Positions 1 through 7,977 of a stretch of 64,000 nucleotides of DNA are shown piece by piece; the stretch's first letter is position 1, and every line of letters begins with the position of its first letter. Origin of the DNA: Thaumasiovibrio subtropicus (lineage in GTDB: Bacteria > Pseudomonadota > Gammaproteobacteria > Enterobacterales > Vibrionaceae); assembly GCF_019703835.1 (NCBI RefSeq), contig NZ_AP023055.1, positions 1,674,001 to 1,738,000 on the forward strand, read 5' to 3'. A program made the position numbers and the translations under genes. The notes under the pieces were generated by a model, which worked only from the letters and a program-made list of their open reading frames with translations, did not search any database and had not been told where the DNA came from.

Positions 1-279
1 TTCCTTGCCGTTGCCGGTGAGCAAATTTTGGTTGAGGTACTACTCTTCCCTCAATCCGAAGTAAAAGACGTGGCAGCATTGAATGACGACATTCTGCGCA
101 CGCACAAGATGTTCCCTCTATCAACATTGGGCATCAATGAGATTCAAGGTGACAGCTACTATGTCGCGTTTGGTTCACTTTCATCTCAGTCAAAAGAAGA
201 GAGTGTTGTCATCGAAGTTGCGACTCTGTTCCGCAACGTAGAAGCATTTATTGAACTATATCAAGATCATTTAGCATAA
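1..279 (+). CDS. DUF2170 protein, YjfI-like (5' partial)
   Basis: This is the C-terminal part (92 codons) of a gene that begins before the window; frame 1 is open from base 1. The remaining protein is acidic and soluble, and fits DUF2170 (YjfI of E. coli), a family of unknown function. The assignment rests mainly on gene order: it is followed by PspA/IM30, DUF2491, DUF350 and DUF1190 genes, the same order as yjfI-J-K-L-M. The next gene starts 10 bases downstream with an AAGGA ribosome site, so the genes are co-transcribed. Confidence 0.75.
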   Translation, partial: FLAVAGEQILVEVLLFPQSEVKDVAALNDDILRTHKMFPLSTLGINEIQGDSYYVAFGSLSSQSKEESVVIEVATLFRNVEAFIELYQDHLA

Positions 280-289
280 GGATCGTCGC

Positions 290-976
290 ATGGGCGTATG
301 GAAAAAACTGGTCACTGCTATTAAAGGCGGTGCAAACGAAGCTGCAGAAGCGATTGTCGACAATCAGGCACTACGTATTTTGGATCAAGAAATCCGTGAA
401 GCGAAAGAAGAACTTCGCCGCTCAGACAAAGCACTGGTAGGCATCGTCGCCAAGCGTAAAGTCGCTGAGCAAAAAGTCGCTGGCATCGAGAACGGTATTG
501 CTGAATATGAAGGACATGCGCGTTCAGCAATGGAAAAGGGTCAACAAGATCTCGCGCTTGAGTGTGCTAAAAAAGTGGCAGACCTGCGTAATGAACTAGA
601 AGGTGAGCAAACGTACCTAAACCAGTTCAAGAGTTCAGAAAGCACCATGATGGCAAACATTAGCCAAGCGAAAGATAAGCTACGTCAGCTAGAACAACAA
701 GTTGACGTTGTACGTGCCAACGAGCAAGTGCAAAAAGCACAAGCCGCGGTTTCAGCGACCAACGTTGGTGCTAATGCCAAAATGCATACCGCAGTCGAAT
801 CGCTAGAGCGTATCAAAAATCGCCAAACGGAGCGTGCTGCAGAGCTAGAAGCAGCCGCTGAGTTAGCAGAGATGCAGTCAGGTGACGCATTAGATAAGAA
901 ACTTGCTGAAGCAGGCATCTCTGGACCTGGGCAGTCTTCTGCCGAAGACGAACTGGCACGCATCTTAGGTAAGTAA
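290..976 (+). CDS. PspA/IM30 family membrane-remodelling protein, YjfJ-like
   Basis: 228 aa, almost wholly helical, with long Lys/Glu/Gln-rich coiled coil from about residue 25 to 200 and an N-terminal start (MGVWKKLVTAIKGG) that can act as an amphipathic membrane anchor. These are the marks of PspA/IM30, the bacterial ESCRT-III-like family that coats stressed membranes. It lacks the pspBC neighbours of the classical phage-shock operon and instead lies in a yjfIJKLM-type operon, so it is the second PspA-type paralogue rather than PspA itself. The stop is followed after 2 bases by the channel gene, which implies translational coupling. Confidence 0.88.
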   Translation: MGVWKKLVTAIKGGANEAAEAIVDNQALRILDQEIREAKEELRRSDKALVGIVAKRKVAEQKVAGIENGIAEYEGHARSAMEKGQQDLALECAKKVADLRNELEGEQTYLNQFKSSESTMMANISQAKDKLRQLEQQVDVVRANEQVQKAQAAVSATNVGANAKMHTAVESLERIKNRQTERAAELEAAAELAEMQSGDALDKKLAEAGISGPGQSSAEDELARILGK

Positions 977-978
977 CC

Positions 979-2004
979 ATGCCTATTTGGCTAACGGTAC
1001 GCCGATGGGTCTTTCAGCATTTTCAATCCCTAACAGGGCGCAACTTGTTAATGCTGTTTTTAGGCTACATTTCTGTATCGTGGTTGCTGTATTGGATCGC
1101 CGATGAAACGGCGATCTATGGTACCGCGACCGACTTTATTTATTATCTCGTGGTGACAGCGTCAACGGTTGGTTATGGCGATATGTCACCCGTTACCCCG
1201 ATGGGGAAATGGTTCGCCCTGCTGTTTGTCATTCCGGCAGGCCTTGGTCTGTTTGCGATTGTTGTTGGTCGACTAGCAACAGCGATGGCGGATTACTGGC
1301 GCCGCAGCGTAACCGGAAAAAGAGGACTCAGTGTGGAAAATCACATTGTTATTTTGGGTTGGAATGGTCAACGTACCCTTCACCTCGTGCGCATGCTGCA
1401 GCATGAAGTTAAACATCAAAAGACCATCGTACTTTGCGTGCGACCAGAGATGGAAAACCCGCTGCCGGGTGAAGTCGAGTTCATTCGAACCGAAACCTTT
1501 ACCGACGCCATTGCAATGGAAAAAGCCTGTTTAAGCAAAGCAGACACCATTCTCATTGATAACCCAGAAGATGATGTCACCTTAAGCAGCGCACTCTATT
1601 GTGCAAGCTTGAACCCCAATGCGCATATGTTGGCGTACTTTAATGATGAAAAGCTAAGCGACCTTCTTCACCATCACTGCCCGAATGTAGAGTGCATTCC
1701 TTCCGTCGCCGTAGAGATGATGGCGAAAGCCGCGATCGATCCTGGTTCTAGCCAACTTCACCATGAGCTACTTGCGACCGATCATGGCATGACACAATAC
1801 GCTGTCGAGTACCCGGAAACACTTGCAGCCTGTAGTGTTGATTCGGTTTTTACGCGTTTAAAGAAAGATTACGACGCAACCCTTATTGGCCTTATGCCAC
1901 CCCAAGGTGATATGCAGTTAAATCCCTCTTTGAACCAGCAAATTACACCTGGGTCGACACTTTTCTATATTGCAGATGAGCGTATACCTTCGATTCAATG
2001 GTAA
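979..2004 (+). CDS. Potassium channel with RCK/TrkA-N domain
   Basis: 341 aa. Two transmembrane helices flank a pore loop with the canonical K+ selectivity filter TVGYGD (about residue 61-66). A Rossmann-type RCK/TrkA-N domain starts at HIVILGWNGQR (about 122) and continues towards the C-terminus. The architecture is that of simple 2TM ligand-gated prokaryotic K+ channels. It sits 2 bases after the PspA-like gene and 12 bases before the DUF2491 gene. As far as I recall, E. coli yjfIJKLM has no channel at this position, so this is a lineage-specific addition. The functional link between PspA and K+ flux is inference. Confidence 0.9.
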   Translation: MPIWLTVRRWVFQHFQSLTGRNLLMLFLGYISVSWLLYWIADETAIYGTATDFIYYLVVTASTVGYGDMSPVTPMGKWFALLFVIPAGLGLFAIVVGRLATAMADYWRRSVTGKRGLSVENHIVILGWNGQRTLHLVRMLQHEVKHQKTIVLCVRPEMENPLPGEVEFIRTETFTDAIAMEKACLSKADTILIDNPEDDVTLSSALYCASLNPNAHMLAYFNDEKLSDLLHHHCPNVECIPSVAVEMMAKAAIDPGSSQLHHELLATDHGMTQYAVEYPETLAACSVDSVFTRLKKDYDATLIGLMPPQGDMQLNPSLNQQITPGSTLFYIADERIPSIQW

Positions 2005-2016
2005 GGATCTTTCATT

Positions 2017-2646
2017 ATGTTTGATTGGCTGAAGAAAAAGAAAGCACCCGAAGTGCCAATGGCACCTGAAGTGCTTGGTTTGCGTCTTGGTGGTGCTTTC
2101 GAGCTCGATGACTTGAAGTTTAGACTCATTGAACCAGAACTCACCATCGAGGGTGCAAGTCGCACTCATATGATTCAAGCCGTCGGTGAAGTAAAGCTTG
2201 ATGAAAACACGCGGATTGTTCGCTATTACACCGATGATGATGCGTTTTTACAGGTCCTCCAGCACGGGGTGAATGACGAAGATATCAGCGAAGTGAAGCT
2301 TTTCTATTTCTTTGATACCAACGCCATTGATACCAGTGCGCAGTGGGATGATTGGATCAACAACAACATTGTTCAACCCCAGTTTGAACTCGATGGTGAA
2401 ACCTTTACCAAAGTCTGGGACAACGTTGTCCCTGTAGCGATGACTGAGAATACTTGGTCTCGAGAAGGTAAAGTGACACGCACAGACCAGTTCATCATGC
2501 TCTATGAACGCCAATGCAGTGAAGATTTATACGAATCTATGCTCGTGGCGGCAGAAGAGAAAATTTCCGGTACGCATGTCGATCGTTGCGTCGTGTTTAG
2601 CACTGGCATTGATCTCACGCCAACCGACTTTAAATTATTAGGCTAA
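2017..2646 (+). CDS. DUF2491 protein, YjfK-like
   Basis: 209 aa, acidic, no signal peptide or membrane segment. The N-terminal MFDWLKKKK stretch is followed by a beta-rich region. It matches DUF2491 (YjfK) by operon position and general character: about 210 aa, between the PspA-like and DUF350 genes. Function is unknown. Its ribosome site is AAGGA at 2003-2007, directly after the channel stop, so it belongs to the same transcript. The family call is moderately sure. Confidence 0.75.
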   Translation: MFDWLKKKKAPEVPMAPEVLGLRLGGAFELDDLKFRLIEPELTIEGASRTHMIQAVGEVKLDENTRIVRYYTDDDAFLQVLQHGVNDEDISEVKLFYFFDTNAIDTSAQWDDWINNNIVQPQFELDGETFTKVWDNVVPVAMTENTWSREGKVTRTDQFIMLYERQCSEDLYESMLVAAEEKISGTHVDRCVVFSTGIDLTPTDFKLLG

Positions 2647-2659
2647 GGATAGAATAATC

Positions 2660-3070
2660 ATGGTTTCACAATATCTAGCAGGACTGCCAGCATTTGGCAT
2701 GTACTTTGGCTTATCGCTCGTATTCCTGTTGGTGTTTAAGTTCATCTACACCCGTATTACGCCACACGACGAGTGGCATTTAGTCAAAGAAGAGAAGAAC
2801 ACCTCAGCAGCGGTTGCTTTGGCGGGTGCATTTCTCGGTTACGCCATTGCAATTGCTGGCGCAGCGAGCAACTCTGTCAACCTTGTCGATTTTGCACTTT
2901 GGGGCGTCATTGCGCTACTCGCACAAATTGCAGCATTTGCCATCATCCGCTTTGGTTTTATGCCAAAACTCATCGAGCGCATTAAAAATGATGAGTTGCC
3001 GGCAGCCATTATCATGGCAACCATGTCAATCTCAGTGGGCATGCTGAACTCCGCTTGCATGACTTACTAA
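2660..3070 (+). CDS. DUF350 integral membrane protein, YjfL-like
   Basis: 136 aa with four predicted transmembrane helices (about residues 12-30, 48-68, 75-97 and 112-132) and small-residue-rich helices such as AVALAGAFLGYAIAIAGAAS. This is the pattern of DUF350 (YjfL) proteins, whose function is unknown. It lies 13 bases after the DUF2491 gene and 9 bases before the DUF1190 gene. With PspA and a K+ channel in the same operon, a role in inner-membrane integrity or ion homeostasis is plausible but inferred. Confidence 0.85.
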   Translation: MVSQYLAGLPAFGMYFGLSLVFLLVFKFIYTRITPHDEWHLVKEEKNTSAAVALAGAFLGYAIAIAGAASNSVNLVDFALWGVIALLAQIAAFAIIRFGFMPKLIERIKNDELPAAIIMATMSISVGMLNSACMTY

Positions 3071-3079
3071 GGAGGTGAC

Positions 3080-3784
3080 ATGAAACGCAGTCAATTAGTC
3101 AATAAAAGCCGTATCCGTAAAGATTGGCGCTGGTTTGCGCTTGCCCCTGTTGCTGGCGCTGTTATGACTGGCTGTAGTGGCGAGCCTGAAACAGAAGCAC
3201 GCATCTACAAATCCGTCGATGACTGTACGCGTGACAACCCATCCTTCAAGCAGGAATGTTTAGCCGCATACCAAGAAGCCTTGTTAGATGCACAACGTGT
3301 CGCACCAAAATTCAATACCGTCGCTGATTGTGAGAATGAGTTTGGTGTTAATGCGTGCATGCAACCTCCTCAGCAGAATTGGTTTATGCCAATGATGGCT
3401 GGGTTTATGTTCGCGCGCCTCTTTGACGAACGTCGCTACTACACCCAACCGATGTACTATTCACGTCATCGCGATAGTTTCTATTACGATCACTGGACGA
3501 CCGCAGATGGCTATCGCTATGGTTCGGTCAACAGCCGTTCTCACTATCGCATTACTCGTGAAGATATGAAGCCAAAACCGACTGTCACACGCACTATCGA
3601 ACGTGGTGGTTTCGGCTCTGTCGCTAAAGCGAAAGCCAGTTGGAATGGGCCAAATTCAAACACAACGGCCTCAACGACTTCTTCTCGCACCAGCACAAGT
3701 ACTACATCGAGTCGCAGTAGCACATCGTCACGTTCTTCAAGTTCGTCGCGATCGTCATCACGCTCATCAGGATGGGGTGGGTAA
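3080..3784 (+). CDS. DUF1190 protein, YjfM/YgiB-like
   Basis: 234 aa. A basic N-terminus leads into a hydrophobic stretch ending GAVMTGCSG, a plausible lipobox with Cys about residue 32. Next come DDCTRDNP and ADCENEFG Cys motifs typical of DUF1190 (YgiB), a MMAGFMFARL segment, Tyr/Arg-rich sequence, and a Ser/Thr/Arg low-complexity tail of about 40 residues ending GWGG. Family members end in the same sort of tail. In E. coli the next gene is a glutathionylspermidine-synthase-like ATP-grasp protein (YjfC/YgiC); here the operon stops instead at a terminator. Start is preceded by AAGGAGGTGA at 3070-3079, a very strong ribosome site. Confidence 0.85.
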   Translation: MKRSQLVNKSRIRKDWRWFALAPVAGAVMTGCSGEPETEARIYKSVDDCTRDNPSFKQECLAAYQEALLDAQRVAPKFNTVADCENEFGVNACMQPPQQNWFMPMMAGFMFARLFDERRYYTQPMYYSRHRDSFYYDHWTTADGYRYGSVNSRSHYRITREDMKPKPTVTRTIERGGFGSVAKAKASWNGPNSNTTASTTSSRTSTSTTSSRSSTSSRSSSSSRSSSRSSGWGG

Positions 3785-3814
3785 TCGCCTCATTCACTTG
3801 GCGATTCCAAGTAC

Positions 3815-3847
3815 AAAAAAGCGATGCTTAGACAGCATCGCTTTTTT
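3815..3847. terminator. Rho-independent terminator of the yjf-type operon
   Basis: An 8-bp stem, GCGATGCT (3821-3828) with AGCATCGC (3834-3841), is flanked by A6 and T6. It can work in both directions and separates the yjf-type operon from the convergent marR gene. Confidence 0.9.
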
Positions 3848-3872
3848 ATTGTCTGCAGAGAATAACGTGCGG

Positions 3873-4349
3873 TTACTCTTGTTCTGTGACGCTTCCTGTC
3901 CACATGACGGGTGCAACATCGAGGTGCTCTGCATTCATCATGCTTGAAATGCGCTGTAATGACGATAACAGCAAGGATTGCTCCCAAGCCTCCAACTCCG
4001 TGAACTGCTTGATAAAGCCTTCCTGAAGCGGCTGAGGCGCACCATTGAGCAATGTTTCCCCCTCTTCGGTGAGATAAGCATGTACTCGTCGTTTATCAAG
4101 AGAGCTTCGACGCCTCTCTATCAAATCGCGCTTTTCCAATCGGTCAAGAATTGTCGTCGCAGTTGCTTGACTCATATTGGTATTGTTAGCAAGTTGACGA
4201 ATCGTCACCTCGCCCGATTGACGTATCTCACGCATTAACAATAGCTGAGGTCCCGTCAAGCCAGACTCTTTTGAGAGTTTTTTCGAATGTAGATCGATGG
4301 CGCGAATAATCTGCCGCAAGGCGATCAACACTTCATCATGCTTTTCCAT
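3873..4349 (-). CDS. MarR family transcriptional regulator
   Basis: 158 aa. It has the winged-helix MarR fold: the recognition region IRQLANNTNMSQATATTILD (about residues 50-69) is followed by LEKRDLIERRRSSLDKRRVH, the wing with the DxR motif. MarR proteins are dimeric repressors released by small phenolic or other ligands. No divergent partner gene is present: the kdgR gene upstream points the same way and has its own terminator. Its targets therefore cannot be read from context. Confidence 0.92.
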   Translation of the reverse strand: MEKHDEVLIALRQIIRAIDLHSKKLSKESGLTGPQLLLMREIRQSGEVTIRQLANNTNMSQATATTILDRLEKRDLIERRRSSLDKRRVHAYLTEEGETLLNGAPQPLQEGFIKQFTELEAWEQSLLLSSLQRISSMMNAEHLDVAPVMWTGSVTEQE

Positions 4350-4448
4350 TTTTTGCCCTTATCGACGTAATGGAAGGAAATTACCCCAAGACCAGCAAAA
4401 CACAAAGAAAAAAACGCATTCTATGTGCGAAAAAACAACCCAGAAAGC

Positions 4449-4483
4449 AAAAAACCCACTAAGGTGAACCTTAATGGGTTTTG
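4449..4483 (-). terminator. Terminator behind kdgR
   Basis: The stem AAAACCCA (4451-4458) pairs with TGGGTTTT (4475-4482), with further inner pairing AAGGT/ACCTT. On the minus strand it is followed by a T run, and it lies 18 bases after the kdgR stop. Confidence 0.8.
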
Positions 4484-4500
4484 TACGACCGCGTTAGCGC

Positions 4501-5295
4501 TTATTCAACCTTGCCGTAAGGGTACTGTTTACACCCTAACTTGCCTGAAATACGCGCAGCAGCTTGGTGCAATTGATCGATATAGTCGGCACGTTTTTCT
4601 TCACTAAAACGGATCACTGGCAGCGAAACACTCATGCCAGCAACAACGTTGTTAAAACGATCAAGCACAGGAACGGCAATACAGCGTAACCCTTCTTCCT
4701 GCTCTTCATTGTCTTCGCCAACTCCAGTTTCACGGACGGTATTCAACTCTTCAATCAAAGAGTCAATCGTTTCGTGCGTGCGCGTTGTTGACTTTACGAA
4801 CTCTACTGGCGCCAGAATCTGGCGTACTTCTTCTTCTGGGCGCTCTGCCAACAACACTTTACCAATTGCCGTACTGTAAAGTGGATTCCGACGGCCAATA
4901 CGAGATTGCATACGTAGGTTGTATTTCGAATCTATCTTGTGGATGTAGATAATGGCATCTTCATCTAAGGCGCCCAAGTGTAAGGCTTCAGAGGTTGCAT
5001 CACCGATTCGACGCATCTCGAAATCAGCTAACTCAACAAGATCAACATACTCAAGCGCATTAGCGCCAACTTCAAACAGTTTCAATGTCAACGAGTAGTT
5101 TTCGCTGTCACCGTCTTGCGAAACAAAACCCAAGGTTTTCATTGTTTGTAGGAAGCGGTAAACCGTACTTTTAGACATCATAAGCCGTTGAGCAAGTTCA
5201 CTAATACCAATATCCTTTTGCTCACTTAATGCCTGCAAGATGCCAAATGTTTTTAATACCGAAGAGACTGACTCCGGCTGTTTTGTGGCTGTCAT
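4501..5295 (-). CDS. kdgR: KdgR, IclR-family repressor of uronate catabolism genes
   Basis: 264 aa, near full-length similarity to E. coli/Dickeya KdgR from memory of that sequence. The N-terminal helix-turn-helix includes MMSKSTVYRFLQTMKTLG (about residues 39-56). The C-terminal effector domain carries IHLGALDED-like LHLGALDEDAIIYIHKID, SRIGRRNPLYSTAIGKVLL and GEDNEEQEEGLRCIAVPV. KdgR represses genes for pectin and other uronate breakdown and is released by 2-keto-3-deoxygluconate (KDG). It is divergent from a sulfatase preceded by an excellent KdgR box, and a second box lies before galE. It is therefore the likely regulator of the carbohydrate genes in this window. Confidence 0.95.
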   Translation of the reverse strand: MTATKQPESVSSVLKTFGILQALSEQKDIGISELAQRLMMSKSTVYRFLQTMKTLGFVSQDGDSENYSLTLKLFEVGANALEYVDLVELADFEMRRIGDATSEALHLGALDEDAIIYIHKIDSKYNLRMQSRIGRRNPLYSTAIGKVLLAERPEEEVRQILAPVEFVKSTTRTHETIDSLIEELNTVRETGVGEDNEEQEEGLRCIAVPVLDRFNNVVAGMSVSLPVIRFSEEKRADYIDQLHQAAARISGKLGCKQYPYGKVE

Positions 5296-5344
5296 TCTTT
5301 ATCCTAATACTGCGTGATATGTTGTTATACCTAAAATACCTCAA

Positions 5345-5362
5345 TGAGGTAGCTTGGGTATA
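5345..5362 (-). repeat. Dispersed intergenic repeat, copy 1
   Basis: TGAGGTAGCTTGGGTATA is a diverged copy of the family TGAGGTGGCTTGAGTATA seen at several other intergenic sites in this window. The following bases GGC are also shared with the copy at 55645. Confidence 0.55.
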
Positions 5363-5699
5363 GGCTAATTCCACCTTCCTCATATGAAACCCAACTAATC
5401 TATTGTGGGCATCATTGACTAGTTCATTAAATGTAAAACAATGTTCTTATAAAAAAAAGCCTCTCCATACTTTTTTTAAACCTAATCGTCTCAGAATCCA
5501 TACACTCGTCCTATTTCAGTTGGCAAAAATGCCTGAAAGCACTGAAATAAACGGCATAACTGCCAAAGAAATCTGCGCAAGAGATGCGCTATAGCGATGT
5601 TTTTTTGCACGAAACGGTGAAAACGAGAACAGGATCACAAGACCACAACCTCGCCAAGATGAAACCTTCACGGTACGAATGAAAAACCATAAACTATTA

Positions 5700-5718
5700 A
5701 ATGAAACAATGATTCATT
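5700..5718. promoter_or_regulatory. KdgR operator before the sulfatase
   Basis: AATGAAACAATGATTCATT matches the published KdgR consensus AATRAAAYRNYRTTTYATT at 17 of 18 defined positions. Its 7-bp arms can be seen as AAATGAA-N7-TTCATTT. It ends 20 bases before the sulfatase start, a position suited to repression, and kdgR itself is the divergent neighbour. Confidence 0.85.
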
Positions 5719-5738
5719 TTTAATAAAAAGGCCGACCA

Positions 5739-7208
5739 TTGAAATCATCAACTTCTCAACCTAATGTCATTGTCATCTATGCCGATGATCTCGGTTTTGG
5801 TGACATTGGCTGCTACGGCGCTAATGACATCCCCACTCCGAATTTAGATAAACTTGCCGATGAAGGGATCAAGTTTCACCAAGGTTATGCTCCTGCCGCG
5901 ACCTGCACACCCTCACGCTACAGTTTACTGACGGGAAGCTACCCTTGGCGTAACCCAAATGCCGCAGTACTGCCGGGTGATGCGCCACAGATCATTGCAC
6001 CCGATGCACCAACCCTACCTAAAATGTTGCAATCTCAAGGTTATCGAACCGGCATTGTGGGTAAATGGCACCTGGGCTTAGGGAATGGCGAACTCGATTT
6101 CAATACTGAAATTCAAGGCACGCCCAATGATGTCGGCTTTGATACTTCCTATATCATGGCTGCCACCAATGATCGGGTTCCTTGTGTGTACATCAACAAT
6201 CGGCATGTTGAGAATCTCGATCCTAACGATCCCATCGAAGTCACTTATGAATGGGACAACGCCTTCCCTGACGTACCAACCGGTCGCCATAACCCTGAAC
6301 TCCTCGACATGATGTACGATCACGGCCATGACGGTACCATTATCAATGGCGTAAGCCGTATTGGCCACATGCGCGGCGGTAAGCGTGCTGTATGGGATGA
6401 TGAAACCATGGGGGAGCACTTTGCTGACAAAGCCAAGAGCTTTATCAGTGAGAATGCTGAACAGCCTTTTTTCCTTTACTATGCCTTACATCAACCACAT
6501 GTGCCGCGCATTCCGGCCCCGCAATTTAGAGGTGTCACGCCACATGGGCCACGAGGCGATGTGATAGTGGAAATGGATTGGTGCATTGGGCAAGTACTCG
6601 ATCATCTCGAATCCTTGGGACTTAAAGAAAATACCTTAGTGATCTTCTCTAGCGACAATGGCCCTGTACTCAATGATGGCTACAAAGACCAAGCGATCGA
6701 GAAGAATGGCAATCACCGTATGGCAGGCCCTTTGCGAGGCGGTAAATACAGCTTGTTTGATGGAGGCACCAAAGTCCCCTTCTTGCTGCGCTGGCCCGCA
6801 AATGTACAACCAGGAGAAAGCAACACCATCTTTGGTCATGTCGACCTCTATGCCTCACTCGCCGCCCTCACTGGGGCAACGTTGGCTGAAGACGAAGCAC
6901 CAGATAGCCATAACATGCTGTCAACTCTGACGGATGCACAGCAAACAGGCCGAGAGGAGATTGCCCTCGAAGGAATGCAAGGCGGCAACGTATATCGCTA
7001 CCGTCATTGGGGTTACATCCCACCGCATGACGGCGAAGCTATCTGCTGCTATACCGGCAACGAAAAAGGCAACCTCAATGCGCCACAGCTGTATGACTTA
7101 AGCAAAGATGTCGGACAGCAACATAATTTAGCAGAGCAATACCCCGATGTTGTCGACGAACTGGCTACACGTTTTGCAGCCCATATGCGGTTAGATAAAA
7201 CCCGATAA
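5739..7208 (+). CDS. Cytoplasmic type I sulfatase (Cys-type)
   Basis: 489 aa. The signature CTPSR with Cys56 is the site of formylglycine formation. Metal ligands are suggested by YADDLG (Asp16, Asp17) and SSDNG late in the protein, and GKWHLGLG is the usual conserved block. It removes sulfate from a sugar or other ester. There is no signal peptide, so it should act in the cytoplasm on imported sulfated oligosaccharides. The start is TTG: the upstream ATGs at 5701 and 5709 are quickly stopped, and AAAAGG lies about 8 bases before the TTG. Formylglycine needs a maturase (anSME or FGE), which is not in this window. The exact substrate cannot be read from sequence. Confidence 0.9.
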   Translation: MKSSTSQPNVIVIYADDLGFGDIGCYGANDIPTPNLDKLADEGIKFHQGYAPAATCTPSRYSLLTGSYPWRNPNAAVLPGDAPQIIAPDAPTLPKMLQSQGYRTGIVGKWHLGLGNGELDFNTEIQGTPNDVGFDTSYIMAATNDRVPCVYINNRHVENLDPNDPIEVTYEWDNAFPDVPTGRHNPELLDMMYDHGHDGTIINGVSRIGHMRGGKRAVWDDETMGEHFADKAKSFISENAEQPFFLYYALHQPHVPRIPAPQFRGVTPHGPRGDVIVEMDWCIGQVLDHLESLGLKENTLVIFSSDNGPVLNDGYKDQAIEKNGNHRMAGPLRGGKYSLFDGGTKVPFLLRWPANVQPGESNTIFGHVDLYASLAALTGATLAEDEAPDSHNMLSTLTDAQQTGREEIALEGMQGGNVYRYRHWGYIPPHDGEAICCYTGNEKGNLNAPQLYDLSKDVGQQHNLAEQYPDVVDELATRFAAHMRLDKTR

Positions 7209-7258
7209 GATCTTTACTCAAGCACTCGCTGTCACTGCTTCACTCTATCAACACCTTT

Positions 7259-7284
7259 GCGCCAGCCGTCGTTGGCGCTTTTTT
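7259..7284 (+). terminator. Terminator behind the sulfatase
   Basis: The stem GCGCCAGC with GTTGGCGC (one G-U pair), loop CGTC, is followed by T6. It lies about 50 bases after the sulfatase stop, so the sulfatase is a single-gene transcript. Confidence 0.8.
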
Positions 7285-7343
7285 GATCTAATTATCGCCC
7301 AATCTCCTCCTAAGTACGGTAAAATCCGTTCAAACCACCAATT

Positions 7344-7362
7344 GATAACAACTATCATTTGC
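7344..7362. promoter_or_regulatory. Fur-box-like site
   Basis: GATAACAACTATCATTTGC agrees with the 19-bp Fur consensus GATAATGATAATCATTATC at 13 of 19 positions (14 when read on the other strand). It lies about 110 bases before the small gene at 7473 in a very AT-rich stretch that probably holds its promoter. Iron control of that gene and of the YejF-like ATPase is inferred. Confidence 0.45.
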
Positions 7363-7472
7363 AATTGTTATTGAATTTCATTTTAATTAAGCACAAGTGA
7401 CAGACACGCAAAGCACCATGCGATGTCGGTCAAACGAAATGCCGTTGAATGGGTAAGAAAAGGAATGTAGAC

Positions 7473-7967
7473 GTGGATGTGAATCAATGCTGGACGCAGT
7501 TCTTGCAAGCAGAGCACTATATGGCAGAGGGATGCTGGACCGAGGCACGAGAGCTTTTTGATGGCGTATTAGCGCACCTACCGGCACACATTGATCACGC
7601 CATCAGCTGTGACCAAACCAAGCCCTGCCAGCTGGCCTGCTTGATTGGTGGCCTCAAAGATGCCGCGGTCGCTCAATCCACCTTACTCAATAAAATTCAT
7701 TTATGCGATCACGCCTACGAGATCCTGAATCAAACTTATGCGCAACTGCAGTTTATCGCTTTAGAGCCAACAGAAAACACCGCTAAGATTGACCACCTTA
7801 TCGAGCAACACAGTGAAAACCTATTCCGTCACATCGCGGCGTTTTGTGTGGCTCAGCGCAGCGCTAAATGGATGCTCGAATTAGATGCCCTTCAAAAAGC
7901 GCACCACCATTTCGCTAGCCTAAAGTCAGCGTCAAGCTATCAAGCCGCACCACACACACTGAATTAA
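7473..7967 (+). CDS. Small helical protein of unknown function
   Basis: 164 aa from a GTG start at 7473, chosen because AAGGA at 7460-7464 sits 8 bases before it; an in-frame ATG at 7449 would add 8 residues but has no ribosome site. The protein is helical, Cys- and His-rich (about eight Cys), with a two-helix TPR-like opening. It has no signal peptide or membrane segment. I do not recognise it securely; the vibrio family DUF2753 has a similar look, but I cannot confirm it. It ends 10 bases before the YejF-like ATPase gene and is likely co-transcribed with it. A Fur-like box lies upstream. Confidence 0.65.
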   Translation: MDVNQCWTQFLQAEHYMAEGCWTEARELFDGVLAHLPAHIDHAISCDQTKPCQLACLIGGLKDAAVAQSTLLNKIHLCDHAYEILNQTYAQLQFIALEPTENTAKIDHLIEQHSENLFRHIAAFCVAQRSAKWMLELDALQKAHHHFASLKSASSYQAAPHTLN

Positions 7968-7977
7968 TGGATTAACT

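Larger units (their letters stand above)
5296..5738. other. Divergent regulatory region between kdgR and the sulfatase
   Basis: 443 bases with no convincing gene. It holds one copy of the dispersed GAGGTGG-type repeat (5345-5362), a weak KdgR-like sequence at 5433-5451 (about 11 of 18 fixed positions), and a strong KdgR box at 5700-5718. Promoters for both flanking genes must lie here, but I could not fix -35/-10 elements with confidence. Confidence 0.6.

Noticed and set aside
3640-3784. Tandem repeat in the Ser/Arg-rich codons
   Set aside because: This is low-complexity coding sequence typical of DUF1190 tails rather than a DNA repeat with a function of its own.
3603-3947. Open frame overlapping the end of the DUF1190 gene and the terminator
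   Set aside because: It runs through a Rho-independent terminator and reads the Ser-rich tail in another frame.
5433-5451. Possible autoregulatory KdgR box near kdgR
   Set aside because: Only about 11 of 18 defined positions agree; too weak beside the strong site at 5700.
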